Shown here piece after piece: positions 21,441 through 32,226 of a stretch of 64,000 nt of DNA. Source of the DNA: Plasmodium malariae. Lineage: Eukaryota > Apicomplexa > Aconoidasida > Haemosporida > Plasmodiidae. Location of the stretch: positions 1,426,001 through 1,490,000 of the forward strand of contig NC_041788.1 of the NCBI RefSeq assembly GCF_900090045.1. The letters run 5' to 3'. Positions within the stretch are counted from its first letter, which is position 1; every line of letters starts with the position of its first letter. Position numbers and translations under genes: made by a program. A model generated the notes under the pieces. It searched no databases. It was given only the letters and a program-made list of their open reading frames with translations, and was not told where the DNA came from.

Positions 21441-22437
21441 TGAGAAATAAATAAAATAAGTAATAAATTAATTATATGGCAAAGAAATTATGATGTAAGC
21501 AATTGTAGTTTATAAATAATGAGGCTAAGAAATATAGTTTATAAATGATGAGGCTAAGAAATATAGTTTATAAATGATAAGGTAAGGAAATCTAGAAGTA
21601 TATAAATGAAGAGGCAAAGAAATGTAGTATATAAATGATGAGGCAAAGAAAGCAGAAGAATATAAATGAAGAATTTAAGGTGTTCAGAAAATTCAAAGTT
21701 GAATTGCAAAGTTTAGGAAATAGGAAGTTCAGAATTTGAGAATTTTAAAAATTAGGACGAAATAGAGAAGGATAAGAAATCAGACGGGAAGAAAAAAAAA
21801 ACAATGTGAATTAACGAGAAAAAAGGAAAGTAGAATATTTGTTAAATTAGAAGCAAACTGCGAAGTAGTATATAAATTAGTAAAAAAAGAAAAAAAAAAA
21901 AAAAAAAAAAGAAGAAAAGAGAAGAGGAGAGAGAAAAGTGATAAGAAGAAAAAAGAAAGAAAGAAAAAATATAAAAAGAAAAGGGAAAAAACAAATATAT
22001 AAAAACATATAAAGTACGTGCGGAGGATGCGCAAAAAAAAAAAAAATTAAATTTTCAGATATGACAGATTATACACATACATAAAAAAATCCATACATAC
22101 ATACGTATACATATCTTGTTTTATATTAACACGTAATAAATGTTATTACTCCATTAATTAAAGAAATTTAATTTGTTTGAATTTTACCCTTTTTTTTTTT
22201 TTTTTTTTTTTCTATTTTCCTTGGAATATTAAAACTACTGAACTTCGAAATGTGTATACACAAATTTATACATACTCATGTGTGTTATACTTCCAAATAT
22301 AAATGCATACATCCATTTGCTGTTTTCATAATATTGAAAGTACCAGCGGATTTAAGACTACATTTACAATGTGCATACCCCACCAATGGGAATATATTAA
22401 CATGCATATGTGTACACATACGTGCGTATGTGCTTTC

Positions 22438-25071
22438 TCATTTTTGGCCCAACCTCGCATTGCATATGCTCTTGAGCCACTTAATTTTGGAAACACAAGA
22501 TTCACATTTTTCATCTCCTTGGCTAGACAAGATATCAATTTTCCCATAAACAGATATAATTAAATCAGTTAGTTTAGAATTTTCAATTAATTCATACCCA
22601 TACGCATGCACCAGATCCCCCAAAAGAGATACGGCATTCTGGAAATTTTGTGCATTAAAATGATTTATCTCTTTTATTAGAATTAATTCAATTAGGTCTA
22701 AAATATTAGGTATATATACCTTGAGTTTTACTACTTCATTACCATCAATTAGTGCATAAATAATATTACTGTAAGTTAGTAAGATAGCATCTCTTAACTC
22801 GAAAACATAATTAATCCAATCATCATTTTCTGGTGGTCCAGAACTTATAGTAATCTTTGATGTTTCTGATAATATGTTAGCAAAAAAATTTAGATACCTA
22901 GAGAAATTTCTATTCAGTGCTGTAGCAATATCTCCTAACACTGTTAATATACTAATTTTTATAGAATCATGTACACCTATTGTTTTTAATGCATCCCATA
23001 AACATTCTAGAATTAATTCCATCTCTTTTTCATATTCAGATGTCCAAGGTATACAAATATCTGATATCATTTCTATACATATTTTACATGTCGATGTTTC
23101 AGACACATTTCTTAATCCTTTAAATATAACATTTAGAAAAGTTTTAAGGTGTTCTCTAAAGTCTTCTGCCATTACATTTATAATAGCACTACATGCTAAT
23201 AAAGCATCTTCACATATATCTGTTCTAATTTCAAATAATCTAAATATACACAAATATATTGGTTTAAGAAATGGTTTACATTGATTACCTAACCGATTAA
23301 TTATAAATTGCATAGTACCACAATAATACCCTTGTAATGATTTCACTTCTTCTGTTAATGCATTAAGATAAGTATTTGTTAATAAATACATCATATGGGA
23401 TAATAATTCAATCATAAATTTAAAACAATTATCAGAAACATTTAAAATAACTACATTTAGTGCATTAAAAGCTGCTTCTCTTAAATTTCTTGTATCTGCA
23501 TCTTCCCTTGATGTAACATCTATCAATTTTTTACATAATACACAAAAAGAATCATCTAATGCTGTCCCATAACTATTTGTTAGTTTATTATATGAACTCC
23601 TTTTATTAACTGCTAATTGATTGAAAACCCAACAAACATTAGCTGCTACTCTAGGGTAGTCATTTAATCTTTCTAATAATATCCCATACAAGGAATTGCT
23701 ATCATTATAATTACCTAACACATTATAAATTATTTCAGAATGATATGTAGTAATTTTTCCAATAGTCCAAGCAGCAGTATCACGAACAGAAACAGATGGA
23801 TCTCTCAATACTTCTGACAATTGACCAACTGATTCTTCTACTAAAGGTTTCAATTTTTCAGTATCTGGTCCTTCCATTATTGAACCATATGCTAATACAG
23901 CTGCATCTCTTCTTCTCCAGTCTTCATGTATAAAATTTTCTTCTACGAAAGATATAACTGGTTCAACTATATCATTTTTTAATAATTGTGCACTTAAGGA
24001 AAGAAAAGTAGCTGAAGCCATGGATAAAGTCCATGCATCAATATCTATATCTTCACTCTCTTGTGTTATCATTGCATTAAATATTTTTGGCAATAAAAAT
24101 ACCATTGCTTGTTTTACTATATTATGATTTTTTTTCCCTTCTTGTAGTTCATATTGATCTATAAATGTTTCTTCTTCACATACAGTATTCCAAAATTCTA
24201 TGGCACTTATAGCTATTCGTTCATTGTCTGATTCAATAGCTACCCATGTTAATGGTCCTATAGCATACATATATGCATCTAAGTAAGAATAAAAATAACT
24301 AACAATATTTATTAAACATTCATATGCTGCTATTTGCACGGTTGCTCTTTCATTATCTTTACATCCATCTATTACTGTTTTCATTATTATATCTCTTTCT
24401 ACTTGAGTTTTAAAATTTTGGTCTATAAAAGACATTAAGTTATATAATACTTTCATATTTGCGCAATGTATTGATTCTTCAGCTGGTTCACATAGAGAAT
24501 TTATGATAGCTGTTAATATTAAATCTAAATCTGGTTGTGTAAACACATATTTTGTTTTACTTTCATTGCATATATCTGCAATATCTTCAGTTAAATAAGC
24601 TAAACACACAGTTGAGGATTTTTTTGTATATGCATTTTTTTCAATAATATTATTTACTAGTTTATGTAATAATTCGGACGATTTATTATGTGATAATTCT
24701 ATTTTAGTTATAATAGATATTATTTGACAAGCAGTACCGATAACTACTTTTTCCCCTTGTTGACTTAATAAAAGTAATAATGAATTTTTTAATTCATTTT
24801 TTATATCTTCAGGAAAATTATCCCATGATCTAGCTTTTTCTTCACTTTCATAATTATCTTTAGCTGTAAATGCATTTTTTATTAATAACCCTGCAATTTG
24901 CCTTAAGTATGGATCATTCTGTCCTTTACAAAATTCGTTAGATAATTGATTTATATACTGAACAAAATTCGTTTCTTTTGCTTGCTTTAACTTTGATTCT
25001 GCTTCAGATCGAATATCTATATTTGGATCTACTGTTGCATATAATATTTGTGCAATATTGCTTGTTTCCAT
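22438..25071 (-). CDS. Importin subunit beta (karyopherin beta)
   Basis: This single-exon 877-residue protein is close in length to animal importin beta-1 (876). The N-terminus carries the importin-beta N-terminal pattern (ETSNIAQILYATVDPNIDIR, then RSEAESKLKQA and PYLRQIAGLLIKNAF), which binds Ran-GTP. The rest is a continuous series of HEAT-type helical repeats, for example EDWRRRDAAVLAYGSIMEGP, SVRDTAAWTIGKI and RVAANVCWVFNQLA. An acidic segment (QESEDIDIDAWT) corresponds to the conserved acidic loop in HEAT 8. It would carry importin-alpha/NLS cargo through nuclear pores. There are no low-complexity inserts, unlike its neighbours, which shows strong constraint. The ATG at 25071 matches the family start. 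Confidence 0.95.
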   Translation of the reverse strand: METSNIAQILYATVDPNIDIRSEAESKLKQAKETNFVQYINQLSNEFCKGQNDPYLRQIAGLLIKNAFTAKDNYESEEKARSWDNFPEDIKNELKNSLLLLLSQQGEKVVIGTACQIISIITKIELSHNKSSELLHKLVNNIIEKNAYTKKSSTVCLAYLTEDIADICNESKTKYVFTQPDLDLILTAIINSLCEPAEESIHCANMKVLYNLMSFIDQNFKTQVERDIIMKTVIDGCKDNERATVQIAAYECLINIVSYFYSYLDAYMYAIGPLTWVAIESDNERIAISAIEFWNTVCEEETFIDQYELQEGKKNHNIVKQAMVFLLPKIFNAMITQESEDIDIDAWTLSMASATFLSLSAQLLKNDIVEPVISFVEENFIHEDWRRRDAAVLAYGSIMEGPDTEKLKPLVEESVGQLSEVLRDPSVSVRDTAAWTIGKITTYHSEIIYNVLGNYNDSNSLYGILLERLNDYPRVAANVCWVFNQLAVNKRSSYNKLTNSYGTALDDSFCVLCKKLIDVTSREDADTRNLREAAFNALNVVILNVSDNCFKFMIELLSHMMYLLTNTYLNALTEEVKSLQGYYCGTMQFIINRLGNQCKPFLKPIYLCIFRLFEIRTDICEDALLACSAIINVMAEDFREHLKTFLNVIFKGLRNVSETSTCKICIEMISDICIPWTSEYEKEMELILECLWDALKTIGVHDSIKISILTVLGDIATALNRNFSRYLNFFANILSETSKITISSGPPENDDWINYVFELRDAILLTYSNIIYALIDGNEVVKLKVYIPNILDLIELILIKEINHFNAQNFQNAVSLLGDLVHAYGYELIENSKLTDLIISVYGKIDILSSQGDEKCESCVSKIKWLKSICNARLGQK

Positions 25072-27529
25072 TTTTATGGTATATTATTAAAACCTGTTAT
25101 ACAACGCGCAAAAATGAACGTGCAAATATGAACGAACAAAATTGAACGTACAAAATTGAATGTATAAATACTGCCCATATAATGCAACAACAACAAAAAA
25201 AAAAAAAATAATAATAAAATAAAAAAATAAGATAAAATAATAGTATGCGTGGAAATTATAAAAATGTGGGGAAAAAGGCCTAGTAAGTGAAAATAGACCA
25301 AATTGGACGAGGAAATGGGCAAAAAGGGATGAATAAATGTGGGGGTAATGAATATACTGTTAAAAATATTAAACTTATTATACTAGTCTGTAAGATAAAT
25401 TCGAGTATATATATATATATATATATATAATGCAAGTATATATTTACACAAACCTACACATTCATAAGCATATGAGCACATAACCACACTTATATAGGTA
25501 TATTATACACATGTACATATATTTATATGCATTTATATGCATGTACATACATTTATATATATTTATACATGTATGGATGTACTTATATCCATATATATAT
25601 ATCTTTATCATTCGTTTTTGCCGATATAAATATGAAGATGGATGTAACCAAATGAAGGACTGCTCGGAAAAAAAACTTGTTCACATAAGTATGTATAATA
25701 CTTATATATATATATACATATATATACATGTATAAGTACATATATTCTAATATTTTTTTCCTTTTTTTTTATTCGTTAATTTCAAATTCCTTTTCCTTTT
25801 TTATTTTTTTTTTCAGAATATCTTTCTATCTATTTATTTTTTACTTATCTTTTTTTCTTATTTTTCTGTAATACAAACCAGGTTTAATTTAAAATATGAA
25901 AAATTCACATATAAAAAAAATACAAACATATATATATATAAATATATAAACGCATATATATATATATATATAAATACATTTATACATAATAAATACATAA
26001 ATGTATGTATATATTATACTGTACAGCGAAATATACAAGATATACCGTATTACATTAAATATAGCGATTTGCATATATATAAATAAATAAATATATATAT
26101 ATATATAACACAAAAATACATAAATGATGGTACAAAAACTTTTATATTTTTTTTTTTTTCATTTTTGCTAAAATTAGAATTTTTTAAAGCTTTACATATA
26201 TTATATATGTATACTATGAATATATACATAGTATGTACGTAATATGTATGTAGTATGTAAATATGTATGTACAGCTTTATATATGTATAGCATATATACA
26301 TAATAAATATATAGGTATATATATATAAGTTAAACTATGTATATATAAATAAGTTAAATGTATATATGAATATAAATTAAAAATGTACATGTACATATAC
26401 ATATATACATACACAATAGTTTAAATATGTACATACTAATTTTCATAAAATTAAATTTTTATAAAAATTGTGCGTTCATGTATATTACGAATAATGAGGT
26501 GTATAATAAATTATTAAAATATTTCTTTGCATATAAATATATTAGTGAATACAATTATTGTATATTACTTTCTACGTAGTAGGGTGAATATATATAAATA
26601 TTATGCACAAAAAATAAATACATAGGAATATTACATTTATATATAAATACATATATATATATATATATGCCTATAAGTAAGAAATTAGTATATAAATTTA
26701 TGCATATATACATTTATATATATTTATATATATGTATATTGTATATATATTTAATCCTATATACTTTTAAACGTATGTTTTCCCTTAATTTAATATATAA
26801 TTTTCTTTCTCTACCTTTGTTACATGTATTATTTTTTAATTATTCCTTTTGGAATATAAATAGAAAAGAATTATTATTTGTACAGAAGTATATATATATA
26901 TATACGTACAAACATACGTACTGTCGTGTAGTTTATAAAATTAGGATGTATCTTTATAATTTTTTTTCTTAAAAATATCTACAGCAGTGCTAAGAAAAAT
27001 AAACTTCTTTTAATAAAATAAAACTAATGTATTAGTTAAATTAAAAAAATGCATATGTAAATAATAGTATAATAAATACATAAAAAGAAAAAAAAATTAA
27101 GATAAAATAAAATAAAATAAAACGAATGTGTTTTAATGAACACAAAAGTAGATAGTAATCTGATATAAATTTTTAAATATATTTATGCATATATATATAA
27201 ATGCTTAAAAAATTTTTTTTTTTATCATGGAAAAAATTACATATTTTTATATATTTTAATAAATAAATAAATATATATATATATATATATATCTTTTTTA
27301 TGGTATAGATTTGCATACCCACGAACTCTGAAAATATGTAGATGTATGAATGTGCACTTATTTTTATTTTAGATTTCGGTATATAACAAGTAAAAATACA
27401 TATAAAATCGAAGTACACTTGTGAAGTACAGTAAAGTGTATCCATCTACCCAAGCTACAGCTTTTTAAACGGATTTTAATTTTCCCTTTTTTTCTCACTT
27501 TTCTTTTCTTTCGTTATTTCGTTTCTTCA

Positions 27530-27730
27530 TTTGTCCCTTCGTTCGTTCTTTTGTTCTTTTGTTCCTTTGTTCGTTTTGTTCCTTTGTTCCTTTGTTCCTT
27601 TGTTCCTTTGTTCGTTTTGTTCCTTTGTTCATTTGTTCCTTTGTTCATTTGTTACTTTGTTCGTTTTGTTCCTTTGTTCGTTTTGTTCCTTCTCTCGTTC
27701 TTTCGTTCTTTCGTTATTTCGTTCTTTTTT
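27530..27730. repeat. 8-9-bp pyrimidine/G repeat (TTTGTTCC, TTCGTTTTG)
   Basis: Irregular tandem copies of TTTGTTCC and TTCGTTTTG run into a T tract. All three plus frames stay open through it (Phe, Val, Cys, Ser, Leu strings). This is expected from a stop-free repeat and is not evidence of coding. Confidence 0.9.
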
Positions 27731-28083
27731 TTTTTTTTTTCCTTTTATGCATATGTTTCAATAACATCAACATACGTTTATTTGCATACGTTATAATACT
27801 TCACTCCTTTTATGTTCCTGTGGGGTTTACATATACATGTATACCTTCCATACGTAAGTATATACGTATACTTATGTGAAGCACATATTATAAAAAAAAA
27901 AATTTGCACATAAAAAAATTATTACAAACTTAGGGTTTTCCAGTATTTAGGACATGCAGCAGAATAAATTATAACTAACAATAAAAAAAAAATTATTGAT
28001 ACATGACGTTATTTTTTTTAATAGATTGTATTTTATATATATGTAGTTTCAATTTTTTTTTTTTTTTTTTTACTCAACAAGCA

Positions 28084-28505
28084 ATGCATAATATGTCAAC
28101 ATTGCTATACTGCGATATTATGATAAAACTTTTTGTGTACACAGGTATTTTTTTATTAGTATTATTATTAATACTATTATTATTATAAATACTATTATTA
28201 TTATAAATACTATTATTATTATAAATACTATTATTATTATTAATTTTTTGTTTTTTTATATATATATTTTTTATTTTTATTTTATTTTATTTTACCCCGT
28301 TTTGTGCTTTATTCTCCTAATCGGTCTAATAGGTAAATATCTAACTATCACAAATCCTTTTACCCTTAACTTTAGCAAGGGTGAATTAATAGTAGGATTA
28401 ATGTGTTATATGTTTATTTTATTTTATTTTATTTTATTAATTTTTTTTATTTTATCTCCAAATATAAATGCTGCAAACTGTCCTTGTAATAAGTCTGGTA
28501 TGTAG
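28084..28505 (+). CDS. Candidate two-exon small membrane protein
   Basis: Exon 1 (28084-28144) encodes MHNMSTLLYCDIMIKLFVYT and ends at CAG|GTATTT. Exon 2 (28333-28505) follows the acceptor CGGTCTAATAG and continues in frame as GKYLTITNPFTLNFSKGEL. It then has one strong membrane helix (about 22 residues) and the tail SPNINAANCPCNKSGM, for 77 residues in all. The intron is an ATT/TTTA microsatellite array, typical of Plasmodium introns. The terminal GTATGTAG could also be a donor to a tiny third exon near 28,639. No family is recognised. Codon content of exon 2 (ACC, CTT, GGT, GGA) is richer than the flanks. Confidence 0.4.
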
Positions 28506-29103
28506 TTTTTACATAAAAATTAAATACGTAAAATTGAAATGTATAAAATGATAAAGGCGAGTATTTATATTTTTAATTATTTAATTTTTTTTTTTTTTAC
28601 GAATCATTAAGTTGTAATAATTTAATGACAGAAAATAATGCGTAACATATATGAGTTCATAAAAAGTATAACAAACTGTCAAAAGGTTAAATGAATGATT
28701 AAATGTTGTTATTAAAAGTGCGGGTGAAATGAAATTTTAAGCTTACAAGAATTTTGTTATATTTTTTTATTTAATTTTACACATAATCCAAAATATCGCT
28801 TTGTTTTTGAAGGCGCGTGCAAGTGCACTACATACATATTGTACGAAAGTGTTCACGTAGGTAAACATGCTCGTATGTATGTACGTAAGTTTGCACGCAC
28901 GTATGTATATGCATATATATACTTATACGTAGATGCCCACTTAAATATAATTTTATTAAGAGAACAGATAATCCTTTTATTAAAAAACAGGTGTTAACAT
29001 TTAATTGTATTGTAAAGTAGAACATTTCTTAGCGAAAACATATATATGTATTGCTTATATGTGTGTATACATGTCTATGAGTATTTATGTGGTTAAACCG
29101 CCT

Positions 29104-32100
29104 TTATTGTTTTTCACCCTTCAAGTATTTTTTAATGCGCCCTATGTCATCATAATCCGCATTTGTATGGTCCCTCTCTGCATTCGTATCCCCACTTCTT
29201 TTTATAAAATCAATTATTTCACTGTCTTCATCAGAAGAGTAATTTTTGTGAATATCCATTCGATCTGTTGAGTTTTTAAACTCTTTTCCAAATTCCAAAG
29301 AATTGTCTATTTTCTTGTTATATTCGTCATTTTGCCTACTCCTGCAATTTTCACTGTGTAAAGTTTTTCCTCCCACCGTTGTAAATGATACGCCATTCAT
29401 CGAATTTGTAGTATCCGCTGTATCATCAGCATTTGTAATATCCGCTGTATCATCAGCATTTGTAATATCCGCTGTATCATCAGCATTTGTAATATCCGCT
29501 GTATCATCAGCATTTGTAATATCCGCTGTATCATCAGCATTTGTAGTATCCGCTGTATCATCAGCATTTGTAGTATCCGTAATATCCACACTACTAACCA
29601 TGCGCACTTGTTCTGTGCTTAGTTTTTCCTTATTAGAGCTAAGAAAAAGGCAGCTTGCCGCGTTTCGGCCAAAAGCATAGAGAAAATGAATTTTTTCCTC
29701 GTAGTCATTTAACTTATTCCAATCATGGTAACTTAAAGGAACAACATTGTATTTTTTTTTTTGGAGAATATATTTTTTCAAATCACATATGGATGTACTA
29801 ACTAGCGAATTAATATAATAGCTATAAGGACCTAAACACTGAATAATAACATTTGCTTCTGTTAACATGATATCAACACATATATTGTTAATATAAACAT
29901 TTTTCAAATGATTTACATTTATTTTTCCTAAGATTCTTGATAACTCACTAATCCATCTTGCGCAATATTTTGATTTTTTTTTTGTTATATCATAAGTATC
30001 AATATAATGATAGAAATCTTTTATATCCCTGGAAAATTTTTCAAATGTTGATGGAAAAGCATACTGTAAATAATCACTCACGTATTTTAATTTTTCAATT
30101 TTATGATTTCCTAAGTGTTCTTTATGAGGCATTATTAAATAAGTTAGTTTCAAAATCATTTGCTCTGTACAAGAGATTAAACAAGTGCATGAGAAGAGTA
30201 GTAATACTAAAGACTGTAGATCGAAAAATTTATTTTTATAGGTCACATGTAATGATGACTTAGTTCTTTCATTTATATTATTGCTGCTGTTAGTATTATT
30301 TATAAAAACATTTCTTATTTTTTCCTCCTTTATTTTTCTACAACTCATTTCTTTCCCATCATATTCATCTGTGGAAGTAACTAATATTTTTCCTTCTTTA
30401 ATGTTTACTCTCGTATCCTCTGTATGCTGTCTATTAAAATATGTCTTCTTATGATCATTTATAATACTGCTATTACCTTCTTCTTCATTACAGACGAGAT
30501 GATCAGGTTCCGTACTATTATGGATACCCCCTACATTTGTGTAATTATCGTGTACGATATTTAAATTATGTATATCTTGCTGAATTGATAATAATCCATC
30601 AGGATTTGAATTTCTGTATTTTTTTAAATCTTCTCCTGTAGAAGATTTATTTAATGTGGTATATTCACAATAGTTACACGATAACAACTGCTCATCCAAA
30701 TACTTATGAACAAATATATACAAATAATTATAAAATTTTGGATGATGAAATTTTAATTTTGCAAAAGAATGAATAATTAAAGATAAATTATTTGGTGTAC
30801 ATTCTTTTGCTAACCTCTTGGCTGATCTACTCAAACATAGGAGCACATTACCTTCTCTAATATCTAGTCGTGCTAGAGAAGATACAATTAGACATAAATG
30901 TAAGGGATGTGAAAAACAAAAATTATTTTGTAATTTTAAAATACATTTTTTCCAAAACGTTTTATGATATATATAAAAAAAAGCTAAAGAATTAGCCACC
31001 AATGCTATATCTTGAAATGTCCATTTAGATATATGAAAGCAAAATTGATTTGTTAATAATTCAATAGTATCATATTTTTTTATTTCTAATTTTTTAAAAC
31101 TATTTAATACCAGTGCAATAGCACAACAGCTTAAATCATTTATCTTTTTCAATATAATAGTACTTAATAGGTTTATTAATCTATTATCTCTATACCCTAT
31201 TTTACTAAAACACCAAAATAAAATTGCTACGTCACTTGCATCTAAATATGAAGAAATAACAAATGAGTTTTGAACATATTTTTTCCACAAATTTTCATCT
31301 CTTACATGATTTATTGAAGCTTTGTATATCCTTTTAATAATTTTGTTCTTATTTTCGTAGTCTACCGAATCTGTTTGCAGACCTTTCGCGTTTTTGTTAA
31401 CTGCATCGTTTTCTTCATTTTTCGCTCCAGCTTTTTCTACTTTTCTTCTTTCTTCTTCCTTTTGGCCTTTCCTTTTAAGCTCATCTAGAAGCTGCAAAGA
31501 CCTTCTTTCAAAAATTGAATAACCATTTTCCATCATTTCTTTTTCCTTTCCCTTTTCCTTTTGTTTTTTCTTTTTTATATCAATATGATACTTCTTATTT
31601 ATATAACTATTGGTAATTGTAAAACTGGTCAGGCAAATGTATTTTTTAAGCCACTGTCTCTTCTCTACACCCATATTTCGGATCCAATAATCCCTGTGTT
31701 TTCCATTAGACCTACCTAGATTTGAATTAAATGCTCTTATATTATCATTACTATTTTTTCCTTCCTTATTTTTAAATACCTTTTCATCGTCTTTTGGTTT
31801 TCTTTCATATCCAATCCTGATTCCGCTACTTCTGTTCACATGTTTGCTATTATAATTTGCTTCTAATGTGTTAAAACTTTCCATATCACGCGTATCACTT
31901 TTTACTACCTTATCCTTAAACTCATTATTTCCCTTTTCGGAATAATTATAATTTATTCTCTTGTCATAACTGTGCTTAATGTTTATATCATCATTATGTT
32001 CAATTTTTTTCTTTTTATATTTTTTTGGTTGTGTACTTTTAATATCTTGAACGCTCAGTAATTCCAAGATACTTACGTCCTTTACATTATATTTATTTTT

Positions 32101-32226
32101 TTCTCTTTTAAAATTTTGATCCCTTTTCTCTAAAATATTGTTATAATTTATTAAGTCCTTAAATTTTCCTGTTCTTATATGTCTTACTCTATTCAACGTT
32201 AAGCAGCCTTTTCTCAGGGAATTCAT
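29104..32226 (-). CDS. RAP-domain protein (organellar RNA-binding candidate)
   Basis: The frame is open from 32,268, but that codon is TTG; the first ATG (32226) gives 1040 residues. The first residues (NSLRKGCLTLNRVRHIRTGK) are basic and Ser/Thr-containing, like a mitochondrial presequence. Residues about 350-560 form helical repeats of the FASTK/OPR-like kind (DVAILFWCFSKIGY, DIALVANSLAFFYIY, LCLIVSSLARLDI, LSLIIHSFAKLKF). Near 765-845 there is a RAP domain: ICVDIMLTEANVIIQCLGP, then LKKYILQKKKYNVVPLSYHDW. RAP proteins in apicomplexans act on organellar RNA, including fragmented mitochondrial rRNA. The C-terminus carries a 9-residue tandem repeat outside the domain. The middle (100-330 and 580-720) is Lys/Asn-rich and unconserved in appearance. 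Confidence 0.8.
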   Translation of the reverse strand: MNSLRKGCLTLNRVRHIRTGKFKDLINYNNILEKRDQNFKREKNKYNVKDVSILELLSVQDIKSTQPKKYKKKKIEHNDDINIKHSYDKRINYNYSEKGNNEFKDKVVKSDTRDMESFNTLEANYNSKHVNRSSGIRIGYERKPKDDEKVFKNKEGKNSNDNIRAFNSNLGRSNGKHRDYWIRNMGVEKRQWLKKYICLTSFTITNSYINKKYHIDIKKKKQKEKGKEKEMMENGYSIFERRSLQLLDELKRKGQKEEERRKVEKAGAKNEENDAVNKNAKGLQTDSVDYENKNKIIKRIYKASINHVRDENLWKKYVQNSFVISSYLDASDVAILFWCFSKIGYRDNRLINLLSTIILKKINDLSCCAIALVLNSFKKLEIKKYDTIELLTNQFCFHISKWTFQDIALVANSLAFFYIYHKTFWKKCILKLQNNFCFSHPLHLCLIVSSLARLDIREGNVLLCLSRSAKRLAKECTPNNLSLIIHSFAKLKFHHPKFYNYLYIFVHKYLDEQLLSCNYCEYTTLNKSSTGEDLKKYRNSNPDGLLSIQQDIHNLNIVHDNYTNVGGIHNSTEPDHLVCNEEEGNSSIINDHKKTYFNRQHTEDTRVNIKEGKILVTSTDEYDGKEMSCRKIKEEKIRNVFINNTNSSNNINERTKSSLHVTYKNKFFDLQSLVLLLFSCTCLISCTEQMILKLTYLIMPHKEHLGNHKIEKLKYVSDYLQYAFPSTFEKFSRDIKDFYHYIDTYDITKKKSKYCARWISELSRILGKINVNHLKNVYINNICVDIMLTEANVIIQCLGPYSYYINSLVSTSICDLKKYILQKKKYNVVPLSYHDWNKLNDYEEKIHFLYAFGRNAASCLFLSSNKEKLSTEQVRMVSSVDITDTTNADDTADTTNADDTADITNADDTADITNADDTADITNADDTADITNADDTADTTNSMNGVSFTTVGGKTLHSENCRSRQNDEYNKKIDNSLEFGKEFKNSTDRMDIHKNYSSDEDSEIIDFIKRSGDTNAERDHTNADYDDIGRIKKYLKGEKQ
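29400..29585 (-). repeat. 27-bp coding tandem repeat (9-residue unit ITNADDTAD)
   Basis: Six to seven copies of a 27-bp unit encode ITNADDTAD or TTNADDTAD near the C-terminus of the RAP protein. Copies are nearly identical at DNA level, differing mainly at an Ile/Thr codon, so the array is young and probably length-polymorphic. It lies downstream of the RAP domain and should not affect its fold. Confidence 0.95.

Larger units (their letters stand above)
18974..22437. other. Long intergenic region, strongly strand-asymmetric
   Basis: This 3.5 kb gap lies between two minus-strand genes. From 18,980 to 19,620 the plus strand is T/C-rich and carries a 24-bp T-rich repeat (TTTTTTTCTATATA core, 19,070-19,175). 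From about 20,220 to 22,040 the plus strand is purine-rich and carries tandem repeats at 20,265-20,530, 21,315-21,440 and 21,510-21,660. Long frames in the repeats on the minus strand encode only Phe/Leu/Ser/Cys repeats. No gene is supported. Confidence 0.6.
25072..29103. other. Long intergenic region rich in microsatellites
   Basis: This 4 kb gap lies upstream of importin beta and downstream of the RAP gene. From 25,400 to 27,450 it is almost entirely TA, GTATAT and ATACATAT arrays. From 27,530 to 27,730 there is a TTTGTTCC-type repeat. From 28,150 to 28,240 an ATTATTATTAATACT array is found. One candidate spliced gene (28,084-28,505) is listed separately; otherwise nothing coding is seen. 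Confidence 0.55.

Noticed and set aside
25400..27450. Possible centromere
   Set aside because: The region is very AT-rich, but its GTAT/ATAC microsatellites are like those elsewhere in the window and composition does not drop to the extreme level known for Plasmodium centromeres.
28084..28505. V-ATPase V0 subunit e as identity of the candidate membrane protein
   Set aside because: One helix region vaguely resembles it, but the spliced model lacks the first helix and the conserved proline/tryptophan motif.
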